Part shown: piece after piece, positions 32,641 through 44,961 of the stretch
Layout: the number at the start of each line of letters is the position of its first letter
Position numbering within the stretch: the first letter of the stretch is position 1
NCBI GenBank assembly: GCA_947396885.1
Contig: CANDYH010000006.1
Coordinates: 1-64,000 of the forward strand
Reading direction: 5' to 3'
DNA length: 64,000 bases
Source: Heligmosomoides polygyrus polygyrus
Taxonomy: Eukaryota > Nematoda > Chromadorea > Rhabditida > Heligmosomidae
Made by a program: the position numbers and the translations under genes
The notes under the pieces: model-generated
Seen by the model: only the letters and a program-made list of their open reading frames with translations
Told to the model about the DNA's origin: nothing
The model's database searches: none

Positions 32641-35600
32641 CAGTACCGCCGACAAACGTTCAACCAAACGACATTTGAGACGCAGAAACGCGTTTTTTGC
32701 GTCGCATCATGATAACTTTGTTTAGAATAATGGTTTTCTCACCGAAATTTACTAGAGCTCCTAACATCCCCCTACCTACCAGTGGGCATGCAACCGCCGT
32801 TAAAAAGTGGATGGAAGCCTGAAACCAGTGCCGCAATTAAGGACAGTCCTAATTGCGATGACGTGACCGAGCACCTTCACCGGGTCTCGCTTAATTATGT
32901 CCCCAGGCACATATATTACTGCCCAGTTAAATTTTAAAATTTTTACACCTAACCCATTCTTATTTTCCTTCCATTTATGATCTTCCTCTCGCTGTGGCAA
33001 TTCATTTGGTACCAAATTTGGCAGGAGGATATGCACTTAGTCTGCAGCTGCTTCAACCGATTTCGTTTATTTCAACGAAAGGCTCAGTCTAAAGCTTGTT
33101 ATTGTAGCTTGACATCGACCCATCTTTCAGGAGGAAAAAATGACACAGAAACTTTACGTTTCGAGTTTATTTTGGACATTTGCGTGCTGGTTGCGATTCG
33201 TCAAAACTGCAGGTGAACCTTGCTAAACAACACTCTCTGTCGCCGAGTTTGGCTGCGAATATCTATGCCTTAAGGAGTGAGTGAGTCCAAAAATAAATCT
33301 ACGCTAACCATACACAATGTAGAGACTCCATGTATAAAATATCGAGACGCCAGGTGATCAGATGGCAGAATTTCAAGTGGTTAAAGTGAAGACCTCTTCA
33401 AAAGCGCGATTGAGTTTCTACAGCGTTTCATGCTCAGTCTTCGCAGAATGAATGCTGGAAAGCCCAGTATTATAATTATGCAATTTTTTTGCCAAAAATC
33501 TTCAACCAGTTCGGATGCCACTATCAGATAGAGCACTGATGTAGAGGCCTTCTTCGATCATAATTGCACTGACCTGACATGCCCTATAGAGACATTGCAT
33601 TCGGTGGTATGACCAACGAGTTCCTCATTTCTCTTTCTCGTAATTGCGGTATTGACTCTATGCAGACCACCATTTTCGATCCATGCTGTCAAATCTCAAT
33701 GAATTTTTGTGTTTTCCGGTTTTTTTCACACAGACTCCACAGTTCTTAAAATTGTGTCCCTAATCGCAAAGCAAAATATTTTGTATCATTTTTACGTCGA
33801 GTTGGACACTTTTCAAATCAAATTAGACACTTCTATTTGTAAGATAGAATCATAATTTTGGAATCTAATTAAACGTCTTCCAAATTGAAAAGAACTTCTT
33901 ACAAGTTGAACTACGACCACTTTAAGAAAGGTAGAATAATTCTTTTCCAAGAACAACCTGCTGTAACTTTTCGAATTCTGTTTAGTTTAGCTGCTCAAAC
34001 GAGTGTAATAATCTTACACAAGTTTTTCTTTTTTTTCAGAAACAAATAATAAACTAAATTCTGTCTTTATGCGCAACAAAACAGTTGAAAAGTTCGTCGC
34101 GATTTTTATTTGATTGGTAGAAGGAACGGTGCTTAAATGAAGTATCAAAGTGAGAATATGTGTCTTTTTTACAATTTCTTTGATATGTTGTTTACAGGCG
34201 TAAAACACCATGCAAATAGCAATCCCTTTTTGCCGCTAAAAACTGTCGCTTTTCTGCTCTTTAAAGTAGGATATAAACCAACATTTTTCACAAAAAAAAT
34301 TACAAAACTTCAAACAAAATTCTCAGTTTTTGTGTAAGTGAACTAAAACTTGAAAGAAACCATCCTGAAATTTTCTTAAACAAAACAATTGTTATAATCT
34401 TTTTAGATCATTTCTTTTGTGTGAAACTTAAACAGTGAAAAAAAAATTCATGCTATTAGGTTGCCCGAAAAGTTCTAATCGCTTTGTGTTACTATTTTTC
34501 ATTCGTCTAATATTCAATATAATATTCTATTACTCAAATTCAACTCGCATTGCGCATCAGTGTTACTTCCTGGCAAGAATTTTTCTTCCACGAGAAATGA
34601 TATTGGTCACTGTGTGGTGTTCGGCGGCTGGTGTGATCTATTACAATTTTAGCACCGGGCCAAACGACAATAGCAGAGTCCTACTGTAAGGAAATCGGAG
34701 AAGTGCACCGAAAATCGCGGCAACTTCAGCCAGCATCGGTCAACAGAAGAGGCCCTTTTTTGTGCACCATAACGCCCGCCCACACGTTTCACAAATCACT
34801 ATTCGAAAATTGAGCGAATTCACGGTTGAAGTTCTGCCTCACCCACCATATTCTAGACCTCTAACCAACCGACTGCCACCTTTTCAAACACTTTCAGAAT
34901 TTTCTCACTGGTAAAGCTTTCACCAGTCAGGAGCAAGCCAACAGCTTTCGTGGATTTTGTCGAATCTCGACCACCTAATTTCTTCGCTGATGGAGTAAGT
35001 CGACTGGTGGCCTGTTGGCAGAAGTGTACTGATTCGAACGGTGCTTATTTCAACCAAATCCGATAAGATCTGAGAAATTTATGGTAGTTCAAAGCCCATA
35101 AATTTCTCGAAGCACTCAAAGCGCTGAGGACTTTCCGGGCGACCTAATATGATCTACGCAAACCGGAAAACCCAAAAACGCATTGAGATTTAACAGCATG
35201 GATCAATAACGGTGGTCTGCATAAAGTCGATACCGCAATGACGAGAAAGAGAAATGAGGAACTCGTTGGCCATACAACGGAATGCAATGTCTCTGTAGGG
35301 CATGTCAGGTCAGTGCAATTATAATCGAAGAAGGCCTCTACATCAGTGCTCGATCTGATATTGGCGTCCGAACTGGTTGAAAATTTTTGGCAAAAAATTG
35401 CATAATTATAATACTGGGCTTTCCAGCATTCATTCGGCGAAGACAGAGCATGAAACGCTGTAGAAACTTAATCGCGCTTTTATAAGAGGTCTTCACTTTA
35501 ATCACTTGAAATTCTGCTATCTGATCACATGGCGTCTCGTTATTTCATTCGTGGAGTCTCTACATTGTGAATGGTTAGCGTAGACTTATTTTTGGACTCA

Positions 35601-36227
35601 CTCATTCCTTAAGGCATAGATATTCGCAGCCAAACTCGGCGACAGAGTGTTGTTTAGCAAGGTTCACTTGCAGTTTTGACGAATCGCAACCAGCGCGCAA
35701 ATGTCCAAAATAAACTCGAAACGTAAAGTTTCTGTGTCATTTTTTCCTCCTGAAAGATGGGTCGATGTCAAGCTACAATAACAAGCTTTAGACTGAGCCT
35801 TGCGTTGAAATGAACGAAATCGGCCGAAGCAGCTGCAGACTAAGTGCATATCCTTCTGCCAAATTTGGTTTGCCACAACGAGAGGAAAGTCATAAATGGA
35901 AGGAAAACAAAATTTGGGTAGGTGTAAAAATTTTAAAATTCAATTGGGCAGTACTATATGTGCCTGGGGACATAATTAAGCGAGACCCGGTGAAGGTGTT
36001 CGGTCGCGTCACAACAATTAGGACTGTTCTTAATTGCGGCACTGGTTTCAGGCTTCCATCCACTTTTTAACGGCGGTTGCATGCCCACTGGTAGGTAGGA
36101 GGATGATAGGAGCTTTAGTAAATTTCGGAGAGAAAACCTTTATTCTGAACAAAGTTATCATGCGACGCAAAAAAACCCGTTTCTGCGTCGCAAATGTCGT
36201 TTGGTTGAATGCTTAGCGGCGGTACTG
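32641..36227. mobile_element. 3.6-kb foldback element with about 1.08-kb inverted arms and TA TSD
   Basis: Ends CAGTACCGCC and GGCGGTACTG, each flanked by TA (32639-32640, 36228-36229). The arms 32641-33725 and 35155-36227 are inverted copies along their length (TTCAACCAAACGACATTTG, GTGGATGGAAGCCTGAAACC, CATATCCT..TGCCAAATTTGG). A TA TSD and CAGT start fit Tc1/mariner-like MITEs. Each arm carries the same short ORF (32800-33036 minus, 35810-36070 plus; shared core KWKENK, VKILKFNWAV, VPGDIIKRDPVKV). The spacer holds a mariner (34456-35147) and text similar to 52760-53080. Confidence 0.8.
34456..35147 (+). mobile_element. Deleted mariner element, TA TSD, nested in the foldback
   Basis: Terminal repeats TTAGGTTGCCCGAAAAGTTC and GGACTTTCCGGGCGACCTAA with TA on both sides (34454-34455, 35148-35149). 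It is about half the usual mariner length. The transposase remnant reads HHNARPHVSQITIRKLSE and EVLPHPPYS, where the usual catalytic Asp of HDNARPH is His. It cannot be active. Confidence 0.9.
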
Positions 36228-36229
36228 TA

Positions 36230-36438
36230 GGAGCAATGTTGAATTCCGAGATATCGATGACTGGGGCTGGAGTGGGTATAGTTCTTGTCGATGAGGCCAA
36301 AAAAGCTGGGCAAACGGCACTCTTTGAGAGGCGAAGTTCAACACATGCACACATTTTCGAACGCCGAAGCAGGTAACGTTGAATGGAGTGCGGAGTTAGT
36401 GAGCAGCTGTATGCAACACCGGTCCGGAGCGTAGCCAT
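36230..36438 (-). other. Open reading frame cut by the TA foldback element
   Basis: ATG at 36438, 2 nt behind an AACGTTCAG acceptor-like site. About 69 codons (MATLRTGVAYSCSLTPHS..) run to the element edge. If the element is removed, the frame continues 16 codons (to a TAG near 32590). The product is not recognised; it may be a disrupted gene or chance. Confidence 0.25.
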
Positions 36439-36439
36439 T

Positions 36440-37640
36440 ACTGAACGTTGAGAGGTAGTTGTGGAAAGGTGTCGCTTCAGCGATTCTGTTAAATCGGTGC
36501 ATACAGAAACTGAAGAGACGTCTATGGAGAAGGCAGCTGAGAGAAGTTGATGAACAAAACTGTTATGAGGCAGCCTGTCAATAGCGCCATCTCGTGCCTA
36601 AAAGTGCCTCGAGCGCCATCCTACATCGTTATTAGTTAGAGGCGTGTAATCATAAACTGCTGCTCGCATTCACCAAGTCTTAATGAGTGATAAAGTCTAT
36701 GTGAAACCGAAAAGAGGCTTGGAACTGTAACGAACTCGTAGCTATTCTCGCAACACTATCGCCGCGACCATTCGCTGGAGTGACTCGGAGGTATGCCAGA
36801 TGCCATTCTAAGCCTTGGGAGCGGGGCGAGGAAAAATGGCTCCAGTGTCCGGTTGAGAAGTACAGAAACCTGTTGTACGGCCAACGCGTAGTTGTACTAC
36901 AAATCTGCCGAACGTTTAAAAAAGCCGGACGCTACGTATAGGACTCTCATGGCGTCATTGCTCCCGTAATGTGCCCTTTTGAAATTCGTTTTGAGTGCCA
37001 CATGTAAAGTAAACGAAAAATAACCTATTAGAAGAGAATCTGATCCAGGGACGGAAAGACTAACGGAAGCAATACTTAGATCGTAACTACACCTCGCAAG
37101 AAGGAGCCCATCTACCTGAAGGTATAGGCCCTCATGTCGCTATTAACCACTCAATCTTTCAAAAGAAGCATTAAAAACCCGTTGATGAGCGATCGCGTTC
37201 ATAACCAAGGCACCACACGCTATTCCGTATTCTCCACGTGGGTATCTACCGTTACATCACACGTGAGTCAAACAAACGAAAAAACAAAACAAGTCCTGAG
37301 TCACTAAGAAATCATGTGAGAAAGAATGAAAAATTTCCTTGACTCTATCACAAGAACGAAAACGATAAAAAGGAAAGAAACAGTCAAAGGGGCAAAAATA
37401 AGATTTGAAAGTTTTTTCTTTGCTAAAAGGTGAGCCATCACCATTTAAGGAGACATTATAAATATATTATTATAGGATGCTGTAAAGAAGAAATAAAGGA
37501 AAGCAACAAGGAGATGAGGTAGGAGAGGAAACAGAGAGTGATCTCTGATTACTGATGATGGCTTGCGGTCTGTTCTTCCGGCTAAAATAAACTGCATAGG
37601 ATTCAATTTTACAAAATAAAAACAACAAAACCATGGTACG
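36440..37640. other. Gap without recognised gene
   Basis: No exon, tRNA or terminal repeat could be supported. Confidence 0.4.
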
Positions 37641-38984
37641 AAAGTGAGAAATGGGCTGTGTGCTAATCCTACGTTATGTGTGTAAAGTTCACCCAGATCT
37701 CATTCCACGTTAGAATAAAACCAAAATAAAACCTCTGTAGTTCCGTTTTGCTGGCCTTCATTTTAAAAGGCGAAAATATGTGTATAATAATCCACGAAAA
37801 AAATCCGCGAAAGAAATACTAAAAGAATACGACGACACCGTGCCAACTAAATTTTCAGGAATCCATCAATCCTGGCTACTCGAGTGAGTTACGGCTCTCT
37901 ACGTTTCTGTTTTCATAGCTAAGCAATCGGAATATTCCTCAAAAGCATTAAATCTTTCGGGAAAACGCTAGAGAGACATAACTGTCAGTCAAATGACGGA
38001 ACCGAATGAAGAGCCCTTATTGTCCTCTTCAAATGTTTTTGTGTAGAAACCATAAAGAGCATTCATAGTAACCGCTACTTAGCAACGAACGTAGATGAGC
38101 GCTTATCCCATAGAAACTACCCACGAAAAATATTAATAAACCTTGAAAAAGAAAAACCATTCGAATCAATCAACAATAAGTTAACAGTATATTAAATACC
38201 AACTAAAAAGACTAAAAATCAACCTGTGTTATATCGGCCGCAATTTTTTCTCCTAAATCATCACATGGTATAGAAGGGAATAACTATCTGCCCAATTTTT
38301 ATTCAAAAAATTACATTTGAAAACAAGCAACATAAAAAAAGAGATGAGAACCCATTATTAATTACAGGCACTTGAACAGCCTCTATTAAGGCATTAACCA
38401 GGCTGATTTCCCCTAGCCTACGTCTCGGGATACAATCGAATTTGAGTGAACATTCTCCCAAAATTTTTAACGATTATTTCATTCGTTAGATGACTACGTA
38501 ATGCGCACTCGAGTTCAATTAAACAAATGCAATCACTACGGCGAGATCTCGTGGTTAACTACCTACGTAAGCCTTTCGCTAGTACATAGTAGATGGAAAG
38601 TTTGTGATGTCATCAAAATTTTTAGATATAAGGTTCTCAAGAGCGCATTTTATCATGAGGGTAGTAGGTTGCCTCTTCTTGTTCGAGAACAAGTCTTGTT
38701 GTGGACAACTGTTGAGATTTAGAACAGAAGTGAACAAATTTTTAAGGAACAAGTGGTCTAAACAGGGGTTTGTTTTGTTTTCCTAACGACCTATTATTGG
38801 AAGATCACGCCTCCTGCTCATTACTGCACTTGCTATCAAGCCAGTTGCTGCATAGAGTCACTTTCCTTTCACGTTGTGAAAGCAGTTTCAAGATTATCCA
38901 GACACTAACCTTGACTGCTTCCGTGCTGATATCAGCGGCCGGCTCATCCCAATATAGTGAGTGGTGATGGGCCGGTCCCACGAG

Positions 38985-39115
38985 GTATAGACGTTGCGTT
39001 CGATCAAACAGCGCCGGCGGTAAAACGGAGTAGATCATTCCCGCCCGGTCAGCAGGAGATGCGGCTTCGAGTACCGCCTGGCGCTAGAGTTTTGATCACA
39101 ACAAAGCATTGTTGT
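38985..39115 (+). mobile_element. tRNA-derived SINE, family A
   Basis: Contains CGATCAAACAGCGCCGGCGG, a CCCGGTCAGCAGGAG arm, GCGGCTTCGAGTACCGC (a T-arm with its 5-bp stem) and TTTTGATCACAACAAA. It is the mirror partner of the unit at 7008-7130. Confidence 0.75.
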
Positions 39116-39229
39116 AACAGCTTGCACCCTCAATACCAGCAACTTGAGGCTTAAAGAAACTGGTTCGAACAGCTTTAAGATTTATTCGTCGTTTTCATTT
39201 ACTTATGAGGTAATTTTATATTATAAGAT

Positions 39230-40020
39230 CAATTGCTGTTGGCAGAGCCGGTTGAAGATTATGATGGATACGCGATTCGTTTTCGACACGAGCAACAAGT
39301 TTTAAGCAACAGGTTCTGCTGAGCAAAACATCCCTTTAATGAGCGCATTTGGAGAGACATGGAAATAATTTCACCTGTAGCCACTGAGCGCAGGCTCAGT
39401 TTCCGTTTTGGTTCCAACACCTCCGAGAACACAACAATCTTCCGCGTAATCGTGAGAAAAGGACCGGATTTTTCTCTCTATGCGGGGGTCTTTTGGAGAC
39501 TAACGGTGGAATTTCACCTTCTCACAAAATCTTGGCTGAAATTCAGAGCATTCGTTTAGCTCCGCATACCTCAAACCAATAGTTGCAAAAGTAGAACTCT
39601 TCCGTCACACCGCCACCAGGCGGAATTTTGCCGAAGAGCATTTGCTATTAGGTTTTCGTTTCAAGCGTTCATTCGCACCCCTTTGCCTACAAAAACCGCC
39701 TCTCCAAAAGAAGTGTAGAACTGTAACATTTCAACTTACGCGTTCATCACAGAGAACGCCGTCATAGCCACTGAGGCAAATGCACGTTTGACAATTTCGC
39801 GGATGCGAGAAGCCACCATTTTTACACTGCGCAAATGTAGCCGAAAGGCAGTTTTCTAAGAAAAATGTTCAGGTTTCTATTACCATGAGTCAAGAGAAGT
39901 TTGCATAAAATGCCGTTGCACTTGTAGTGTTCATTTACGAGCCCTTCGTCAGCAAACGAAAGTATGTGGGTACCCATCAACTCCTGACAGATCGTATCTT
40001 GGGCAACCATTCAACCATTG
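39230..40020 (-). pseudogene. Astacin metalloprotease copy 3, C-terminal fragment
   Basis: Carries equivalents of exons 9-13 of the intact gene: TMVAQDTICQELMGTHILSF-like text (about 39900-40012), the EGF-like exon (about 39745-39858) and CUB exons. No protease domain or propeptide is present upstream. Frame damage, including loss in the last exon near 39300-39330, shows it is dead. It arose with the inverted segmental duplication. Confidence 0.8.
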
Positions 40021-40574
40021 TGGGTAGCTTATAGGTGGAAACACTGCAAGCGCCTAATTTGACGAAGTACTTTCACGCTTTAAGCTATAAGAAGATTTAA
40101 TTACCCATATTTGAGGAAGTTAAACGCTAAATGGTTGAAACCGCCACGTTAGTGAAGCTAGCAGCCGAGGATTCCTGGTCGGACTATGAGTGTCACGTTT
40201 GACCATCTTTTTTTGAGAGTCAACTTTCCGTATTCCTTCGGGACTTCAAGGACCACTACTCCTTGGGTTAACGACTTGGCAAAAAATAGGCACATTTTTA
40301 TGCTAATTGAGGGGTGAGAATTCTCCCTATATGACTCGCTCCTCCCGTTCAATACGCTTCAGACCCTTCTCTTATAAAAGAAACAGGAACAAACAAGTAA
40401 TAATGCATCTAAATAAGCGAGCAGGAGCGCCCGCAGACCTGGCTCGCGCCTTTGCGGTCGAGTGATCCCAGCGGGAAAGTATTTGAATTTTTAGGTAATC
40501 TGCGGTTTTCAGGTAATCTATCAAGTGTATCGACCTGACGGGCCTTTTGTCAAGTGGCGCAAATGCACCCTTCC

Positions 40575-40840
40575 TGCTGCAGGTTTGCTCGATATTCGAA
40601 TACAATTATTTGGTCGAATTGAGTTTAATTATTTGATTTTCGCATAATATTCGAATACGGCTCCCTTCAATGTTCGAATTCGATCAAATATTCGACCTTT
40701 GAAAATAATCGATGTTCGAAACAAACGCATATTCGACTTTTGAAAATCATCGATTTTCGAATTCGAATTAATAATCGAAAATCAAGAAATATCGAACGAT
40801 TGAGTAATTCGAATAATTGTTCGAATAAGTTATTCGAATG
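40575..40840. repeat. TTCGAA/ATTCGAAT-rich low-complexity repeat
   Basis: Many copies of TTCGAAT, TATTCGA and ATCGAA with palindromic character. A similar block lies at 58745-58935, there bounded by the inverted motif CTATAGTTGTGCTCGA. Confidence 0.7.
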
Positions 40841-41884
40841 GCAGCAGCCGCGCTAAAGCATAGCGCGGAGGGGCGGAGTCACACTGCGGCAGCGGTTCAT
40901 CACTATCGCTGCGGCGCCGCGGCGCAGTCCAACAGTACCGCATTGTGCGAGACCACTCCGCCCACACTCCACTGCCCGCTGGCCGCTGCGAAGTGTGCAC
41001 GGCTATAGGCTGCGCCCCCGGTGACGGCCGCTGGCTGGAATGGTTCAAATCATTCCTGGCGACGCAGCATGCACGAGGACGTCGGTCCCGATGCCTCGGG
41101 TGAGCAAAAATCTGCTCTACTAACGTGACCGGCGAATGTCGCGAAGGTGGCCGTTGCTGCATTTGCCGCGTGCCGCTGTCGTAGCAGTGTGAATGGGGCT
41201 TAACACCGCTTTGCGCTGCTGTCGCCGACACTTCTGGGCGGGTGTTACACAGTGCGTAGCAACTGCGCAACACTGTCGCCAACCGACAACGTCGCAGTTG
41301 AATGCTAGGTTGAAAGCAGAGTCTTGTAGTACCGCACGGTGATCTCGTCCATTTCGCTCTTATCATGGTGGGACCCCCATTGTGGTGGGGCTGCACCGCG
41401 GACGAGTCGTAGCGATGACACACGCCGCGACGACCGCGAGGGCAGCCGCAGTTATTGCGGTATTCTGCCGCAAGCTCGACTAAGGGCGTGGTACACGTCA
41501 AACATCCGGAATTGCATTTTTCGGTTGGATAAAATTCTTAGAGCGCTTCCATTCGTCGCTGGAAAAAAGCGTATGATGACATTGACCTTATGAAGTGTAC
41601 CCTTTAGGCCCCGTTTATACTTCGTCGCGGCGCGACGCGATGGCCACGCAATGAGGCCAAATTGATTGATCGCGTCACCCGGCGTCTACGCTCATTGTCC
41701 AGAATCCTGAACCCGCAACCAATCGTGTTACGCAGCGTCGGATCGCGTCGCGCTCGAAATGGATGCGATGCGATGGATCGCGGTGGATTGGGGCGCGGTA
41801 TGGCTCCAATCAGATGATTTTGTGACTTTGCACTTGCTCTTGTTTTCGCTTTTTTTCTTCGGCGACACCCTTTATATGTTTTGT
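40840..41884. other. GC-rich transposon-like DNA before the RTE copy
   Basis: Rich in GCGGCG/CGTCGC motifs. At 41603-41625 it has TTAGGCCCCGTTTATACTTC, like the ends of the elements at 58545 and 56539 (a TWA-type target followed by GG.CC..TTTATACT). The right end appears to be lost. Confidence 0.45.
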
Positions 41885-44800
41885 GGTGGCGATGTCCGTT
41901 CCTCCACGTGGTGCCACTGGAAACTGCCCGCTTTTGCGATCCGGGCCGAACACGGACACTCGAGTGCAGGCGACAGGCCCTTTGACAGGCCGGCCTATGG
42001 AGATCCCATGTCACATTACATGGTTGATGGTGCTTCATGTATCGCGAGATAATGCTACGGCGTCCGCGGGAGCCGACGCGCACTCGCAAAGCCCGGCGAG
42101 TGTGAGAAGTATGCGAGGGTCCCTGATGCGAGGACGGCATCGGGGGGCAACTGTGTTAGTCCAAAAGTCCCGCAACGTAGGAAAGACCCGCGTGGCAACG
42201 CTGAATGCGGGTACGTTGACGGGCCGCTCCTTTGAGTTGGCAGAGGCACTGGAGCGAAGAAAGGTTGACTTCTGTGCGGTGCAGGAGACGAGGTGGTCCT
42301 GCAGCAAGTCAAGGGACATAGGCCAAGGCTTTAAGGCCATTTTGTGTGGCAGTCCCAGGACCACCAGCGGTGTTGGTGTAATCGTCTCCGAACTCTTCCG
42401 AGACGCGATTGCAAGCGTGGAGCGTTTTAGCGACCGCTTGATGAAGATCGTCGTCGGCGCTGAACGGCGAATGTATTACCTCTTCTCTGCGTATGCTCCG
42501 CAGACTGGTTGCTCCGAAAGAGACAAGGATGAGTTTTGGAGCCTGCTTGATGAGAAGACAGCAGAAGTTCCGTCACTGGACATAATTATTGTTGCAGGTG
42601 GTCTTAATGGTCACGTTGGAGGAACAAAAGACGGTTACTGCTGTCATGGTGGTTTCGGATACGGGTCACGTAACGTCGATGGTGAGCGCATACTTGAGTA
42701 TGCAGAGTCGCGCGATCTCACCATCGTGAACACGAAGTTTCGAAAACGTGCCTCCCACCTCATCTCATACTATAGTGGGAACACTAAAACGAAAATCGAC
42801 TTTGTCCTTGTGAGGAATCGAGACCAAGGGCTAGTCACTGATGCGAAGATCGTGCCGTATGAGACGGTCGCCACGCAACATCGACCGCTGATCTGCACTA
42901 TGAAGATCGCTCCTCTGAGGACTAGGCAGATCGAGCGTTGCGGACCACCAAAAATTAAGTGGTGGCGATTGAAGGAGAACGAAGCAGCTGTGACATCTCG
43001 CATTCGGTTGCCGACGGTCACGACCGCCGAAGAAACTAGGCGGGGTGCCGCCGAAGCCATGCTAGACACTCCATGCACCGAACTTGGCACTACGAGGCCG
43101 GGACGGCATAAGATCGACATGCAGTCATGGCTATTAACTAACGAGGTTAAAGGAAAAGTTTGTGAGAAGAAGAGGCTATACCATGAATTCCTCAGCGACA
43201 AGGCAGCCGAAAAATGGCGCTTGTATAAGGAAGCGAAGAAATCAGCTAAGAGGGCAGTGGCCGTTGCAAAAGGCACTCATCACGATGGTGTCAATGGGAG
43301 ACTTGAGTCGCACGACGGTGAACGATTTCGTTATCAACTCGCCAAGTTCTGTCATCGCCAGACCGAGGGTGTTGAAAAGTTCTTTGGCATCAACGATGAG
43401 AATGGTGATCTCCTAACGATCCACAAAATGGCCTTGAATCGATGGCGCAACTATTAGGTTGGTGAAAAAGTCTTGCATCAAAATTTTTGCAAATTCTTCA
43501 AAATTTAATGGGAACTTCTAAGGGCTGTTTGGCGCTACGTAGTTGGCAATTTGCTTTTGAGGGCATATAAATACTACTGTAGTGAAGTGTGACTGACTCC
43601 GTGACTCGGACAAGGCTTCGCGACTGACTATCGCTCAGTCTCTCTCTGTTCTTTTCCGTAATAAGCGCTTTCTGGAGAATGTCGCCACGAAGATAAATCC
43701 TGGGTCTTCCTCGTCAACCATACTTGGTAGGCCCATTGGCTTCATCAAGGAGAACCATAACCGCAAGGTGATCATTCACCAGAGGAAGGTAATGATGTGC
43801 TGTTGGTGAGGTTCTCGAGGAATCTCTTTCACGAGCTCCTTGACGACGGCATCGCAGTAACAGAAACATCTACGCTACACAGCTGTAAAAGCTGAGCGAG
43901 ATCTTGTCTCGCAAACCGCGAGGGCGAAGGAATGTTTACCTTCTTCACGACAATGCTCGCCCCCACTTTGCAAAGTCGCTTAGCCAGAAGTTGCAGGAGC
44001 TTCGGTGGGAGGTGCTGCCCTACCCATCTTGGTACCCAGTTGAGTGGCTGACTATGTTCTTCAACCAGGTGGTTGCGGAGAAGAAAGTACCTGATAGTTG
44101 GCAGATAAGTACGACCATTCCGATTTGGAAGAAGGGCAGACCAGCAAATTGCACAAGCTACCGTCGAATTCGTTTGATTTCGCATAGCATGAAGATCTTT
44201 GAGCGATTGTTGATGGACGCATTTGTGACGTCGTCCAGCTTTCTGGACCAGTGTGGCTTCGTACCTGGGTGTGACACTATCGATGCCACACTCGCCGTTC
44301 GTTTACTTATAGAAAGGCACCGCGAGAAACAGTAGCCGGTGCATCTTGCCTTTCTCAACTTGGAGAAGGCTTCGATCGTGTTCCTCGTGGAGTAGTATGG
44401 TACGTTTTAAGACAGCATAGCCTTCTCGAGGAGCTTATTGATGGGGTACGGTTCCCCTCTGTTGTCCGAGGAGAAGAGTACAAGTGACAGCAGGTACGTC
44501 GATGGAGTTTCCCATCTCTCGAGTACTTCAAGGGTGTGCGGTTTCCCAACTGTTCTTCATCGTCGTTATGGATTCCATATCCCGTGATCTTTAGCAGCCT
44601 GTTCCATGGACGCTGCTTTATGTTGATCACGTAATGATCGCTTGTGAAGATAAGATTGAACTTCAGCGACAGGTACAAGCTTGGTGCGATCGCTCGGGGA
44701 GAATTAGACTCAAACATAATGTCAAGAAGATCGAGTATTTGACGACTAACGAAGATGAGTCCAGCTCCATTAAGGCGTAATGGAAAGCATTGACGCTTCA

Positions 44801-44955
44801 GCGTAATGGAAAGCATTGAACCGCCACGTACTTCGGTATTCAAGCAATTGGGATCAGCAATCGTGTCCGATGGCGGTCTACTGGTTGAGGCCAACTCACG
44901 AGTGAGTGCGGAGTTGTCCAAATGACGCTCTCTGACGGGAGTGTTCTGCAAAAAG
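41885..44955 (+). pseudogene. RTE-type LINE copy, broken and fused with mariner
   Basis: 41892-43457 is one open frame with the AP endonuclease: RVATLNAGTLTGRSFELAEA, VQETRWSCSKSRDI, YYLFSAYAPQTG, KIDFVLV, QHRPLICT. The catalytic block reads VAGGLNGHVG where the other copy has VAGDLNGHVG, a loss of the key Asp. At 43455 the frame is replaced by a mariner, and RTE text resumes at about 44035 (EWLTMFFNQVVAEKKVPDSW, IPIWKKGRPANC). The RT beyond 44330 is full of stops, and the YADD region near 44610 is degraded. Confidence 0.85.
43456..44035 (+). mobile_element. mariner element fused into the RTE copy
   Basis: The 5' end TTAGGTTGGTGAAAAAGTC follows TA, as expected for mariner. Transposase blocks follow (DVLLVRFSRNLFHELLD, a decayed DNARPHFAKSLSQKL block, LRWEVLPYPS). 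There is no 3' terminal repeat: the sequence passes from mariner WEVLPYPS straight into RTE EWL..FFNQ within one frame, and about 220 nt of RTE coding sequence is missing. Confidence 0.75.
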
Positions 44956-44961
44956 TATCCT

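Larger units (their letters stand above)
37640..40090. repeat. Inverted segmental duplication, right arm (partner 6155-8440)
   Basis: Mirror order of the left arm: unique-looking DNA (37640-38800), SINE A (38985-39115), then astacin C-terminal exons on the minus strand. The two arms are about 29 kb apart. Confidence 0.8.

Noticed and set aside
41604..42140. 178-codon minus-strand ORF
   Set aside because: It is Arg/His-rich from GC-rich repeat DNA and is antisense to the RTE 5' end.
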